Under the pieces are notes generated by a model, which was not told the DNA's origin, ran no database searches, and saw only the letters and a program-made list of their open reading frames with translations. This document shows positions 19,988 to 29,438 of a stretch of DNA of 64,000 nucleotides, piece by piece. A program made the translations under genes and the position numbers. The stretch comes from Bacteroidales bacterium Bact_22. GTDB taxonomy: Bacteria > Bacteroidota > Bacteroidia > Bacteroidales > F082. The stretch lies in NCBI GenBank assembly GCA_001603665.1, contig LUZN01000020.1, positions 1 to 64,000 on the forward strand, given 5' to 3'. Every line of letters begins with the position of its first letter. The stretch's first letter is position 1.

Positions 19988-21121
19988 TTACCTGTTCGCA
20001 TACATTTCCTTGTAATAATTCTGATAATCGCCACTCGTCACATTATCCATCCACGCCTGATTTTCGAGATACCATTTCACTGTCTTCTCAATGCCTTCCT
20101 CGAATTGCAACGATGGTTCCCAGCCAAGTTCGCGTTGAAGTTTTGTCGAATCGATGGCGTAACGCATATCGTGGCCTGCTCTGTCGGTGACAAAAGTGAT
20201 GAGGTCCATGTCTTCGCCTTCTTTTCTGCCTAAAAGACGGTCGACGGTATTGATGACAACCTTAATGATATCGATGTTTTTCCACTCGTTGAAACCTCCG
20301 ATGTTATAAGTCTCGGCTATCTTTCCCTTATGGAAGATGAGGTCGATGGCTCTGGCGTGGTCTTCAACATACAACCAGTCGCGCACATTCTCTCCCTTGC
20401 CGTAAACCGGAAGCGGTTTTCTATGACGTATATTATTGATAAACAATGGGATAAGCTTCTCCGGGAACTGATACGGACCGTAGTTGTTCGAGCAGTTCGT
20501 CACGATAGTCGGAAGTCCGTATGTGTCGTGAAATGCTCTGACAAAATGATCCGAACTGGCTTTCGATGCTGAATATGGGCTATGCGGCTGATATTTCAAA
20601 TCTTCAGTGAAGAATTTTGAGCCATAAGCCAGATGGTGCTTTCCACTGCTTGCTTTTGTCGTAAACGGAGGCTCGATGCCTTCAGGATCGGTCAGTTCCA
20701 GCGCTCCATACACCTCATCGGTTGAGATATGATAGAAACGCTTTCCTTCCCATTTCTCAGGAAGCTGCTCCCATGTCAGTTTCGCGGCCTGCAGCAGACT
20801 CAAAGTGCCCATCACATTGGTCTGGGCGAAGGTAAACGGGTCTTTTATCGACCTGTCGACATGACTTTCGGCTGCGAGATGAATCACTCCGTCGACATTG
20901 TATTTCTTGAAGATGTCCATAATGGTCTCAAAGTCACAAATGTCGGCCTTCACAAAGGTGTAGTTAGGCTTGTTCTCGATGTCTTTGAGGTTGGCGAGGT
21001 TACCCGCGTAAGTCAGTTTATCGACGTTAATGATATGATAATCAGGATATTTGTTCACAAAAAGCCGCACGACGTGACTTCCTATGAATCCTGCTCCTCC
21101 GGTGATGATGATGTTTTTCAT
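19988..21121 (-). CDS. rmlB: dTDP-glucose 4,6-dehydratase
   Basis: The 377-residue extended short-chain dehydrogenase converts dTDP-glucose to the 4-keto-6-deoxy form. It has GGAGFIGSHVVR at residues 8-19, the ISTDEVYGAL active-site stretch, and YSASKASSDHFVRA with the catalytic Tyr and Lys. It is slightly longer than usual (about 355) because of an insert near residues 145-180. Its start overlaps the rmlD stop by four bases. A 114-nt gap without a gene separates it from DUF4954 downstream. Confidence 0.95.
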   Translation of the reverse strand: MKNIIITGGAGFIGSHVVRLFVNKYPDYHIINVDKLTYAGNLANLKDIENKPNYTFVKADICDFETIMDIFKKYNVDGVIHLAAESHVDRSIKDPFTFAQTNVMGTLSLLQAAKLTWEQLPEKWEGKRFYHISTDEVYGALELTDPEGIEPPFTTKASSGKHHLAYGSKFFTEDLKYQPHSPYSASKASSDHFVRAFHDTYGLPTIVTNCSNNYGPYQFPEKLIPLFINNIRHRKPLPVYGKGENVRDWLYVEDHARAIDLIFHKGKIAETYNIGGFNEWKNIDIIKVVINTVDRLLGRKEGEDMDLITFVTDRAGHDMRYAIDSTKLQRELGWEPSLQFEEGIEKTVKWYLENQAWMDNVTSGDYQNYYKEMYANR

Positions 21122-21987
21122 ATTCTATTAACGCAGATTTTTAATGATTCTTTCCAATATGGAATCGTGATATTCAATTCTTTCTTGATTTTCGTCTTGT
21201 CGAGCACCGAATAGCTCGGACGCTTGACTTTGCTCGGGAATTCGTCGCTGTGGCACGGCTGGATGTCGCACTTGTTGCCGCTCAGCTCGCATATCTCTTT
21301 GGCGAAGTCGTACCAACTCGTAACTCCTTCATTACTAAAGTTGTAGAGGCTGTTGGCTGTTGGCCATTGGCCGTTGGCATTTTTAAGTTTTTCGATAAAA
21401 ACTTCTATCACTTTCGCGAGATCCAAAGCGTATGTCGGGGTGCCTACTTGGTCGAAAACGACTTTCAGACTGTCACGTTCGGCCGTAAGTTTGCGCATGG
21501 TCTTCACGAAATTGTTGCCAAACTCGCTGTAAAGCCAGGCAGTGCGGATGATTATGTGCTTGCATCCCACTTTTTCGATGGCGCGCTCGCCGAGAAGCTT
21601 GCTTCTACCGTATGCCCCCGTCGGATTCGCAGGCTCCGTCTCCGTCCTCGGAGTATTACCCTCATTTCCGCCGAAGACATAGTCCGTGGAGATGTGGATG
21701 AGCGTGGCGTCGTTGTCTTTGCATGCCTCCGCGAGATATCCCACCGCCGTTGCGTTAAGCTTCTCGGCGAGCGCCGGCTCATCTTCAGCCTTTTCGACGT
21801 TGGTATACCCGGCGCAGTTGACAATCACCTCTATCTTCTCGCGTCTCACGCAGTCCATCACGGCTTTTCTGTCGAGAATGTCGAGCTCCTCCACATCGGT
21901 GAAGATGTAGCGGTCGGACGAGTTCTTCGAAACTATCCGCATCTCGTTGCCGAGCTGACCGTTGGCGCCTGTGACTAATATATTCAT
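21118..21987 (-). CDS. rmlD: dTDP-4-dehydrorhamnose reductase
   Basis: The 289-residue enzyme makes dTDP-L-rhamnose in the last step of the pathway. It has GANGQLGNEMR at residues 7-17, ISTDYVFGG, and YGRSKLLGE with the catalytic Tyr and Lys. Residues 204-213 (ANGQWPTANS) are encoded by a TTGGC-rich dispersed repeat that is kept in frame; this lies in a surface segment before the conserved LYNFSNEG. The gene sits between rmlC (three-base gap) and rmlB. Confidence 0.95.
   Translation of the reverse strand: MNILVTGANGQLGNEMRIVSKNSSDRYIFTDVEELDILDRKAVMDCVRREKIEVIVNCAGYTNVEKAEDEPALAEKLNATAVGYLAEACKDNDATLIHISTDYVFGGNEGNTPRTETEPANPTGAYGRSKLLGERAIEKVGCKHIIIRTAWLYSEFGNNFVKTMRKLTAERDSLKVVFDQVGTPTYALDLAKVIEVFIEKLKNANGQWPTANSLYNFSNEGVTSWYDFAKEICELSGNKCDIQPCHSDEFPSKVKRPSYSVLDKTKIKKELNITIPYWKESLKICVNRI
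21351..21378. repeat. TTGGC-rich dispersed repeat, copy 2 (inside rmlD)
   Basis: The run TGTTGGCTGTTGGCCATTGG continues to GGCCGTTGGC and resembles the intergenic repeat at 47-101. It falls in the rmlD coding sequence without shifting the frame. Confidence 0.6.
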
Positions 21988-21990
21988 CTC

Positions 21991-22551
21991 TTATTTCTCA
22001 AAAACAAATGGCGATTCAAAATCTTTAAACAGAGTGTGATGCTTGTCTTTCTCCGACAAAATAACCTGTTTTTCAGATATTAACCAATTGATATTCAAAT
22101 CTTTATCATCCCACTGTAGTGCTCCTTCGCTTTGCGGAGCGTAGTAGTTGTCGCATTTGTACTGAAACACCGCAGTCTCGCTCAGCACGGAGAAACCATG
22201 GGCAAAGCCGCGCGGGATGAAAAACATACGATGGTTGTCTTCCGAGAGCTCACAAGCCACATGCTGTCCATAGGTCGGCGAGCTTTTGCGGATGTCGACG
22301 GCCACATCGAGAACTTTGCCTCTCACGCAGCGCACGAGCTTGGCCTGCGCGAACGGAGGTGCCTGAAAATGCAGACCTCTCAGCACGCCGAAACACGACC
22401 GTGACTCATTGTCCTGTACGAAGTTAACCTTCGCCACCTTTTCCTCAAACTCCCTCTGCGAAAACGACTCAAAAAAATATCCTCTCTCGTCACCAAACAC
22501 CTTCGGTTCGATGATCACCACGCCTTCTATGTCAGTTTTTATGACTTCCAT
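21991..22551 (-). CDS. rmlC: dTDP-4-dehydrorhamnose 3,5-epimerase
   Basis: The 186-residue cupin enzyme epimerises C3 and C5 in dTDP-rhamnose synthesis. It has RGLHFQAPPFAQAKLV with the catalytic histidine, VDIRKSSPTYG, and GFAHGFSVLSE. It is the first gene of the long minus-strand nucleotide-sugar operon, with a TATTTTTG promoter element 27 nt upstream. The thymidylyltransferase gene rmlA is not in the window. Confidence 0.95.
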   Translation of the reverse strand: MEVIKTDIEGVVIIEPKVFGDERGYFFESFSQREFEEKVAKVNFVQDNESRSCFGVLRGLHFQAPPFAQAKLVRCVRGKVLDVAVDIRKSSPTYGQHVACELSEDNHRMFFIPRGFAHGFSVLSETAVFQYKCDNYYAPQSEGALQWDDKDLNINWLISEKQVILSEKDKHHTLFKDFESPFVFEK

Positions 22552-22577
22552 CTAGCAAAAAATGTACAATTAACCTG

Positions 22578-22585
22578 CAAAAATA
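22578..22585 (-). promoter_or_regulatory. Promoter -7 element (TATTTTTG) for the rml operon
   Basis: The minus strand reads TATTTTTG, 27 nt upstream of rmlC, and is probably the main promoter of the 11-kb sugar-nucleotide operon. Confidence 0.6.
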
Positions 22586-22619
22586 CATATTTAAATTTTA
22601 ATATCAAAGGAAAAAGTAG

Positions 22620-22627
22620 TATTTTTG
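22620..22627 (+). promoter_or_regulatory. Promoter -7 element (TATTTTTG) for tsaB
   Basis: TATTTTTG followed by GC lies 17 nt upstream of the tsaB ATG, divergent from the rml promoter. Confidence 0.6.
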
Positions 22628-22644
22628 CAAAAAATTCGAAAAAC

Positions 22645-23319
22645 ATGATTCTCTGTTTGGAAACTGCTACGCCGTCGTGTTCGGTGGCTTTAGTGCATAA
22701 TGGCGAGGTTTTGGCTTGCGAGGAAGACCCGAAAGGCCAGAATCACAGCGAAAAAATCACCCTTTTCATCGATAAGGTGATGAAAACAGCGGGTATTTCT
22801 TACGATCAACTCGACGCCGTCGCCGTCAGCATGGGACCGGGCTCCTACACCGGCCTCCGCATCGGCGTGAGCACCGCCAAAGGCATCTGCTACGCGGTCT
22901 CCAAACCGTTAATCGCCGTGGAAACGCTGCATGCGATGGCATATGGCTGTAAAAACAACGGCTTTTTGATCCCGATGATCGACGCCCGCCGCATGGAGGT
23001 CTACGCCGCCATCTTCGACGAAAACGTCAATAAAATAAAGGACACCGAGGCCCTCATCATCGACGAGAACTCGTTCGCTGAGTTGAAGAAAGATCATCAT
23101 CTGTACCTCTTCGGCGACGGCGCCGATAAATGCGCCGAACTCTTCGAAAACGACGATAAAATCACCGTAATCAAAGAGTTCTACTGCTCAGCGAAGTATA
23201 TGAACATCATCGCACAACGTAAGCTCGACGCCAAAGACTTCGTCGATGTGGCTTATTTCGAGCCTTTCTACCTCAAGGACTTCGTCCCTGGCACCCCAAC
23301 CGTCAAGGGTTTACACTAA
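22645..23319 (+). CDS. tsaB: tRNA threonylcarbamoyladenosine synthesis protein TsaB
   Basis: The 224-residue ASKHA-fold protein is the scaffold partner of TsaD in making t6A37 on ANN-reading tRNAs. It has the N-terminus LCLETATPSCSVAL and the family block AVSMGPGSYTGLRIGVSTAKG. It lacks the metal-binding histidines of TsaD, as expected. Its last 17 bases overlap the convergent alpha-2-macroglobulin gene. Confidence 0.94.
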   Translation: MILCLETATPSCSVALVHNGEVLACEEDPKGQNHSEKITLFIDKVMKTAGISYDQLDAVAVSMGPGSYTGLRIGVSTAKGICYAVSKPLIAVETLHAMAYGCKNNGFLIPMIDARRMEVYAAIFDENVNKIKDTEALIIDENSFAELKKDHHLYLFGDGADKCAELFENDDKITVIKEFYCSAKYMNIIAQRKLDAKDFVDVAYFEPFYLKDFVPGTPTVKGLH

Positions 23320-26300
23320 TCCTCGATCCGTTTGAATATGCTCCGAACTCCGGCGCATACTGGCACTGAATCTGCGCGTATCCGGCGCTGAAACTGCCGT
23401 CTTTTGTCACGTACAACTCGTACGAAACAGTGTGCTTGCCCTTTGGCAGACTTTCGAAGAAATATTCCATCGAAACATCAGTAGTGCTTTGATAATACCA
23501 AAGTCCATTGTCCCAATGGTAGCGCGAAAGCTGCTCCACCGGCTCGAAGCAGGCGCCCCGCAGGTCCTTCAGGTACACAAACTCCATGTCCTGACTGTTC
23601 TCAAACGTGATTTCCACCTTGACTTTATCGCCCACCTTGACGTTTTCAGGTATGATAAGCTCGCGTTTGATCTTCATCACGTCGTTGTGTTTCTGCACCT
23701 TGTCGATAGGCACGAAATACTGCCTGAAAACGCCGCCCCAAACCACATGATTCGAGTGGTTTTCAACCGTCACCTTGACGCTGTCATCGTTAACAATCAT
23801 TGATGCTTCCGCGCTTTCGGCACTCCAGTTGGTGCCGCGGTTCATGAGGGCGAAGATGGCCTCCACCGTGGCGCGCTCGTTCTCCCACATATTGGTGCGT
23901 TTCTGCGTGAGAATCCACAGACGCATATTGTCGATTTCGTCGGCGATAGGTTCAATTTCATTGAACGCCTCCAAAATCCTTGCTTCAGTCTCCACGCTGA
24001 TATAACGCCAGTACATTCCGAGTTCGTTCTTGAGAGCGCGCTCACGCAGCGACTTGACGACTAGTTTGGCTATTTCGCCGTGGTTGTTTCTGTTGAGTAT
24101 CAGGGCGATGTAAGACTGCTCTTCAATACTGAAACGTCGCCAGTCGCTGTATAACTTCCTGATAAAGAAGTCTTTAGCCTCGTTGAACTTGTCGCTTGTT
24201 TCGTAATCGAAATAACTCATCGCATAGAGTTCCTGCATCGTCATGAAGCCGCAGATGGCGTCTTTTTTCTTCTTCGGCGTGTCGAGTTTCTTATATCTCG
24301 TAATCACTTCATTTTCAAGGAAATGGAAGGCTTTTTCGGTCATCTCCGTGTTGTCGCCCAGATGACCGAGTCCGCACAGGATATACTGCGTGATGTACTC
24401 GCTTTCAGGCATGCCTTCGATCCACGACCAGCCACCGTTGACGGTCTGTTTTTTCTCAAGAATGCTCAGCGCTGAAGCGAGATTTTTGTCAATAGCTTCA
24501 GTATCAAAGAGTTTTGCGACGTTGGCGCGTTGCTGGGACTCGCTCTTGGCCTCAAGCACCCATGGCGTTTCCTTTAACAAAATAGCCTTCAGTTCTTCGT
24601 ATTTCTGCAGTTCCGACAAGGTGTCGCCTTCGTGGTCATCCAGCATTTCCTTGATGTTCGGATTGTTTGCGATAATTTCCTGAGCCATCTTGTTGGTGAA
24701 ATATCTGTTGAAGGCTGTCATCGCGTATTTCTCATCGCCATCGGCGAGATATGGCAAGGCCTGAATCGCGTAAAACATAGGATTTGCGTTGAAATTCAGC
24801 TTCACGTCGTAGTTGCGCTCATTATCATTCTTGATGTTAAACTCGTATTCCTCGTTGGTATTGGCCTTCGTCGTGAGCGAGTAGGTCTGAGTGAGGAACA
24901 CTTCGGAGCTCAACACTGGCAGCAGATGCTGCTCGGCATCGCTGAAACCGCCAGTGATTGCTGAGAAACGGAATGTCAGCACTCCGAGGTCTTTGCGCAT
25001 CGCCACTTTCCAGCGCACCCTACGGCTCTGATTGGCCGGAACCTTCATATGCTTGATGTCTTGAGCCAAGATAAGGTCGACAGGATTCCCGTTTTCGTCG
25101 AAAATCTCAAGTTTTGCTTCTGGATAAGCGAATTCGTCACTCATATTGATGACGTTGGCGGCAATCCAGAGCGTGTCTTCGTCGTAGGCAAACCTCGGCA
25201 TGTCGGCCATAATCATCAACGGCTGCTGTGTGACGACGGTTGTCTCATAGTTGCCGACTTTCAAATCTTTACTATATGTCAAAACCTTGAAATTCCAGCG
25301 TGTCAGCGCGTCAGGCATGGTGAAGGTGAAGGTGCAGTCGCCGTTTTCGTCGGTCCGCAGGTTAGGGTAGAAGAATGCCGTCTCGTTGAAGTCTTTACGG
25401 ATCTTTGCGGGCTGGATTTCCTGTTGTTGCGCACCTTCAGCCGAGGCTGTTTCTTTCAACTCTTGAGCTATGGCGGCATTCCCCGCAGGTGTGGCATCCT
25501 CTGTAATGACATACTCATACTCTTCGTCCATAACTAAGGTCTTCGCGTAGAGATTTCTATGGCCAAATCTGTTCCAATGACGCGGCAGCAAAGGCATATC
25601 CGAATACACGCTATTTTCCTCGATAAAGAAATGCGAGATGTAATAATACTGCGATTTTCGTTTTGTATCGAAACTTCTGTCTGACATTATTGTGCTGCTC
25701 GCAGGTATCGACGGCAGGGTGTTGAACGACCAGCTGAGCGCAGCGAAGTTGTCGAGAGCGGCATCGTACATCACAGCAAACATTGGCACTTTCACTGGAT
25801 TGCCCTTATAATCCTTCACTGTCACGCTCCATGTCTCCTCCGAACCCGGCAAGATTTTATTACGCTCCGTGTTCAGCACTATATCCAACTTCATATTGTC
25901 GAACGGCACCTCAACAAAGTCGATGTGTCGCATCTCAGTATTGTATTTCACCAACGCTACTTGGAAATCCATCCGACCGCGGTCCTCTTCCTTTACTTTG
26001 TACGAGAACTTGTAAATACTGTTGTTCAGGCTCACGCGCTCCGACTTGAGAATCTTCTTGCCGCTCTTTACCATCACCAGCGCCGAAACATTCTTTTCCG
26101 ATGAACCGACATAATAATTTATCGTCTCGCCAGGCTGAACCGAAGTCTTGTCGATATTTGTCCAAAGCATTGATTTATAAGGCATCTTCTTTGATTTTAT
26201 ATCGTGCACGACATATTTTTTTGAGAAGGCCGAAAGAGTGTCATCGACCGAGCGAAGTTCAATAATGTATTGTGCCGGAGTTAGTTTCTTATCCTTCAAT

Positions 26301-28741
26301 AGCTTGGCTTTGCCATCGACATCTAAAACTCCCTGAAAAACGATTTCTTTGGTAATGTTTTCTTTAGAATAATAATCGAATTTCGGGAAATAGGCCTTGA
26401 GCAGAACATCACTCAGAATCTTTCTGTCAAAATCGCCTAAATTTTTGGGATATTTATCTATATCATTGATTTTGAATACCTTATATTCGACTTTGGTGTT
26501 AGCTGGCTTACCGTTGATATTTGTCACGTTGACCATAAGGTTGTTAAGATCGCTGACGTCGATAGTCTCATCGTTGTTCGACAACGAGATGTTATATTTA
26601 TTATAGGTAGCGGTGATTCTGAACGAGCCTCTTTGTGATTCGCCTTGCTTATTTGTGGCTGTCACCTCAATCTCATAAGTGTACTGCGGAATGTTGACAA
26701 CAGGCACGTAATCCGACGGTTTCAGCTGAAAATCAATGTTATACGTGCCGTCGACTGCCGTAACGCCTTCGCCTAGCGAGATGGTCTCATCGTCGACATA
26801 ATACGGTACCCAATCCCAGAAACGGAACGGGAAATATGTCTTTCTAACGATTTGATATTTGAATTCTACGTTATCGAGACCGAATCCCGAGAGTGCAGCC
26901 ACCTTGCCCGAAATGGTAACGCTGTCGCCGATTTTGTATTCCTTCTCAGGCGATTCGAAAGTCACCTCGAAGGTCGGACGCTTGTATTCTTCAACCTGCA
27001 CGAATGCCGAGTTATGCTCGCCGACAATATAAAAATAGCCGTTGACTCTGTCGGTAGGGATGGTAAAACTGCCGCTTACCCTACCATATTCGTCGGTTGT
27101 AAGATGCAGAGTGTCAATAGTTTGCATGTTTGGATCTTGGAATGTAAAAGTGGTCTCGTAGTTAGGCACCACTTCCTTTGTCGTTGAGTTTCCGCGCAAC
27201 ACTATACAACTGAATTGCACCGTCTGTCCGGGACGATAGATGGCGCGGTCGGTAAAAATTCTGCTCTGAATCGTGAGGTTCTGATTTACATGGTTTTTAT
27301 AATAGTTGAAAACTCCCATCGACATCAGGGTGTCCTCGCCGTGGTAAAGATCGATGAAATACCTGTTGTTATTGGTCTTGGGAGCGACGATAAAACCGTT
27401 TTTGTCGCTCACTGCATCGCCTAAATCCTTGCGTTCGTACGATTTTGTCTTGTACGAATAGTTGCTTTCCGAAAAATGTGCCTTCACATTGTTCATAGGC
27501 TGTCCGCTCTCACGATTCACCACGTAAATGTTGAGCCCGTCGTCGGTCTCGAGGTTGAAAAATGCGAGGTCGCTGACCTGGAACGGCACAACAATCAGGT
27601 TATCCTTGTCGTCAAATTTTGTGTTATTCGAGAAGACGAGGTAATAAATTCCGTAATGCAATGCCGGCAGGGCGATGAGCGTCGAATGCTCGCAATAGTC
27701 AGTCTCGTAAGGCAGTTTCACGATGTTCTCAATGACGAGCTCCTTGCCGGCAAGAGCATCGATGAGCTTTTCGTTGTCGAGCTGCGAGAGATTAATGAAA
27801 TCTTTTGTGGAAACCTTGTAAAGTTTATATTTAGCGCCGGTTGTGTTACGATATGTTAGTCCGACAGGCACAGCCTGACCTGCCACGCACACGCTGTTCA
27901 GCTGTACGGCTACGCTTTTCTTCGTTATAGAAGTAAGATATTCCTCGCATTGCTTGTAAAGCGGATGGTTTTTATCAAGCAAAGTTATGGTTTCGTCGCA
28001 TAGTTTTTTTGCCTCGACATATTCATTTACATAAGTAAGATACTCGATCTGCTTGATTTTTATCTTCGCAATGAATTCATTATCAGTGCATTCGTCGGCC
28101 AGTTTGGTAAAATCGTCGTAGTTTTTATCAGTAACTTGTCCGAGCTGGTTAATCCTATTATTATAATAAGCCTTCGTGTATTCGTTTTCGAGGTCGAAGG
28201 CAAGAAGCTTTTCGTAAAGATTCTGTTTGTCGGCAAACCAGAAGTACTCACTTATCAGACAATGCATTACGTAGTCGTAGAGCGTCGGCTCGAGATCGAT
28301 GTCGAAGACGGTATGGTCGTTTTCCGACTGGAAAAGATCGGCATATTGCTCCATCGAGACGGTCTTGATGAAATCGTCGTCCTGATAGCCGATAACGTCG
28401 TCATATTTTGACTTAAATTTAGCGATTTCGACGTTCAGAATCACCTGCGAAGCCTTGGAAAGCTTGGGGAGATACGACTTACAATAACCCACGATGGTAT
28501 CCTCGGGATTCTCCTCTTTCATGTTGAGGATATCGCTGCGGCGGAGCACTGTCTTGAGCAGCTGGACGTCGTTTTTGTCCTTCAGTGCCTGTTTTTCGAT
28601 GTTGTTCAGCACTTTTTCGGCCGATTCGGGAAGCAGGTTGGAGATGTTTTCATCGTACTCCTTCCACATTTTTTGATAATCTTGAGCGTTGATACTCAAT
28701 GATATAGCTAATGCTATTATGAAAAATGCGATTTTTTTCAT
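23303..28741 (-). CDS. Alpha-2-macroglobulin family protein lacking the thioester motif
   Basis: This 1812-residue secreted protein starts with a signal peptide (MKKIAFFIIALAISLS, cleavage after INAQ). The ATG at 28741 is chosen because an upstream in-frame start would precede the signal peptide. Macroglobulin-like beta domains run through the first two thirds, with RAIYRPGQTVQFSC near residue 500 marking the MG2-type start, and the FTFTMPDALTRWNFK block in the A2M core domain. Helical TED-like repeats follow. Where a CxEQ thioester is expected, the sequence is KYAMTAF (Tyr1339, Met1341, Thr1342). It has no lipobox, so it is probably periplasmic and soluble. Family role: trapping of proteases. 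Confidence 0.9.
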   Translation of the reverse strand: MKKIAFFIIALAISLSINAQDYQKMWKEYDENISNLLPESAEKVLNNIEKQALKDKNDVQLLKTVLRRSDILNMKEENPEDTIVGYCKSYLPKLSKASQVILNVEIAKFKSKYDDVIGYQDDDFIKTVSMEQYADLFQSENDHTVFDIDLEPTLYDYVMHCLISEYFWFADKQNLYEKLLAFDLENEYTKAYYNNRINQLGQVTDKNYDDFTKLADECTDNEFIAKIKIKQIEYLTYVNEYVEAKKLCDETITLLDKNHPLYKQCEEYLTSITKKSVAVQLNSVCVAGQAVPVGLTYRNTTGAKYKLYKVSTKDFINLSQLDNEKLIDALAGKELVIENIVKLPYETDYCEHSTLIALPALHYGIYYLVFSNNTKFDDKDNLIVVPFQVSDLAFFNLETDDGLNIYVVNRESGQPMNNVKAHFSESNYSYKTKSYERKDLGDAVSDKNGFIVAPKTNNNRYFIDLYHGEDTLMSMGVFNYYKNHVNQNLTIQSRIFTDRAIYRPGQTVQFSCIVLRGNSTTKEVVPNYETTFTFQDPNMQTIDTLHLTTDEYGRVSGSFTIPTDRVNGYFYIVGEHNSAFVQVEEYKRPTFEVTFESPEKEYKIGDSVTISGKVAALSGFGLDNVEFKYQIVRKTYFPFRFWDWVPYYVDDETISLGEGVTAVDGTYNIDFQLKPSDYVPVVNIPQYTYEIEVTATNKQGESQRGSFRITATYNKYNISLSNNDETIDVSDLNNLMVNVTNINGKPANTKVEYKVFKINDIDKYPKNLGDFDRKILSDVLLKAYFPKFDYYSKENITKEIVFQGVLDVDGKAKLLKDKKLTPAQYIIELRSVDDTLSAFSKKYVVHDIKSKKMPYKSMLWTNIDKTSVQPGETINYYVGSSEKNVSALVMVKSGKKILKSERVSLNNSIYKFSYKVKEEDRGRMDFQVALVKYNTEMRHIDFVEVPFDNMKLDIVLNTERNKILPGSEETWSVTVKDYKGNPVKVPMFAVMYDAALDNFAALSWSFNTLPSIPASSTIMSDRSFDTKRKSQYYYISHFFIEENSVYSDMPLLPRHWNRFGHRNLYAKTLVMDEEYEYVITEDATPAGNAAIAQELKETASAEGAQQQEIQPAKIRKDFNETAFFYPNLRTDENGDCTFTFTMPDALTRWNFKVLTYSKDLKVGNYETTVVTQQPLMIMADMPRFAYDEDTLWIAANVINMSDEFAYPEAKLEIFDENGNPVDLILAQDIKHMKVPANQSRRVRWKVAMRKDLGVLTFRFSAITGGFSDAEQHLLPVLSSEVFLTQTYSLTTKANTNEEYEFNIKNDNERNYDVKLNFNANPMFYAIQALPYLADGDEKYAMTAFNRYFTNKMAQEIIANNPNIKEMLDDHEGDTLSELQKYEELKAILLKETPWVLEAKSESQQRANVAKLFDTEAIDKNLASALSILEKKQTVNGGWSWIEGMPESEYITQYILCGLGHLGDNTEMTEKAFHFLENEVITRYKKLDTPKKKKDAICGFMTMQELYAMSYFDYETSDKFNEAKDFFIRKLYSDWRRFSIEEQSYIALILNRNNHGEIAKLVVKSLRERALKNELGMYWRYISVETEARILEAFNEIEPIADEIDNMRLWILTQKRTNMWENERATVEAIFALMNRGTNWSAESAEASMIVNDDSVKVTVENHSNHVVWGGVFRQYFVPIDKVQKHNDVMKIKRELIIPENVKVGDKVKVEITFENSQDMEFVYLKDLRGACFEPVEQLSRYHWDNGLWYYQSTTDVSMEYFFESLPKGKHTVSYELYVTKDGSFSAGYAQIQCQYAPEFGAYSNGSRISVNP

Positions 28742-28787
28742 AGCAATAAAATTTATTCGGTAAAATAATAACAAAAATCGTGCCAAA

Positions 28788-29381
28788 TTATTGTTGCTCT
28801 TGGCCTTTCTCCTCCATCGCCTTCTTGTAACACTCGCGGCAGAGCGGTTCGTAGCTCTCGGTCTCGCCCAGCACGACGAGCTTGTCGCCGGCGATTTTAC
28901 GGTAGGAATACTGCGCCAGACTTCCGCAGCGCATGCAGATGGCGTGTACCTTGGTGACGTCTTCGGCTATGGCCATCAGCTGAGGCATCGGACCGAACGG
29001 CTTGCCCATGAAGTCCATGTCGAGACCAGCCACCACCACTCTAATCCCTTGATTAGCAAGCTGTTGACATACGTCGATAAGTTCGTTGCCGAAAAACTGG
29101 GCCTCGTCGATGCCTATCACGTCGCATTCGTTTGAGTAGAATAGAATCTGCTGGGCGTTTTCCACCGGGATGGAATGCAGGGCGTTGGAGTTATGCGACA
29201 CCACGTCTTCTTCTGAGTATCTCGTATCGATTCCCGGCTTGAAGATTTCGACCCTTAACTTGGCGATTCGGGCGCGGTTCAGACGACGGATCAACTCCTC
29301 GGTTTTGCCCGAAAACATTGAGCCGCACACCACTTCAATCCATCCTTGCGATTTATTATGAGAATCTTTTTCGAGAAACAT
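28788..29381 (-). CDS. tdk: Thymidine kinase
   Basis: The 197-residue type II thymidine kinase phosphorylates thymidine in the salvage pathway. The P-loop GSMFSGKT is at residues 20-27, DEAQFF is the Walker B-like site, and zinc-binding pairs CMRC and CREC are in the C-terminal part. The ATG at 29381 gives a normal length; the open frame extends much further upstream but crosses the promoter region. A minus-strand TATTTTTG element lies 38 nt upstream. Confidence 0.95.
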   Translation of the reverse strand: MFLEKDSHNKSQGWIEVVCGSMFSGKTEELIRRLNRARIAKLRVEIFKPGIDTRYSEEDVVSHNSNALHSIPVENAQQILFYSNECDVIGIDEAQFFGNELIDVCQQLANQGIRVVVAGLDMDFMGKPFGPMPQLMAIAEDVTKVHAICMRCGSLAQYSYRKIAGDKLVVLGETESYEPLCRECYKKAMEEKGQEQQ

Positions 29382-29404
29382 ATACGACGCGTTTAAATTT
29401 TTTA

Positions 29405-29412
29405 TAATTTTG
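29405..29412 (+). promoter_or_regulatory. Promoter -7 element (TAATTTTG) for the acidic protein/rsmI operon
   Basis: TAATTTTG lies 26 nt upstream of the ATG at 29439. It nearly abuts the divergent element at 29419. Confidence 0.6.
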
Positions 29413-29418
29413 TAGCTA

Positions 29419-29426
29419 CAAAAATA
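29419..29426 (-). promoter_or_regulatory. Promoter -7 element (TATTTTTG) for tdk
   Basis: The minus strand reads TATTTTTG, 38 nt upstream of the tdk ATG. Only six bases lie between it and the plus-strand element at 29405-29412, so the two promoters may compete. Confidence 0.55.
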
Positions 29427-29438
29427 AGGAATTTTATC

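Noticed and set aside
13178-22551. Long plus-strand open frames opposite the nucleotide-sugar genes
   Set aside because: They lie antisense to genes with full motifs, show no domains, and are explained by codon bias of the real genes.
28741-28786. Longer N-terminus for the alpha-2-macroglobulin
   Set aside because: The extra residues precede a normal signal peptide that begins at the ATG at 28741, so the upstream start is unlikely.
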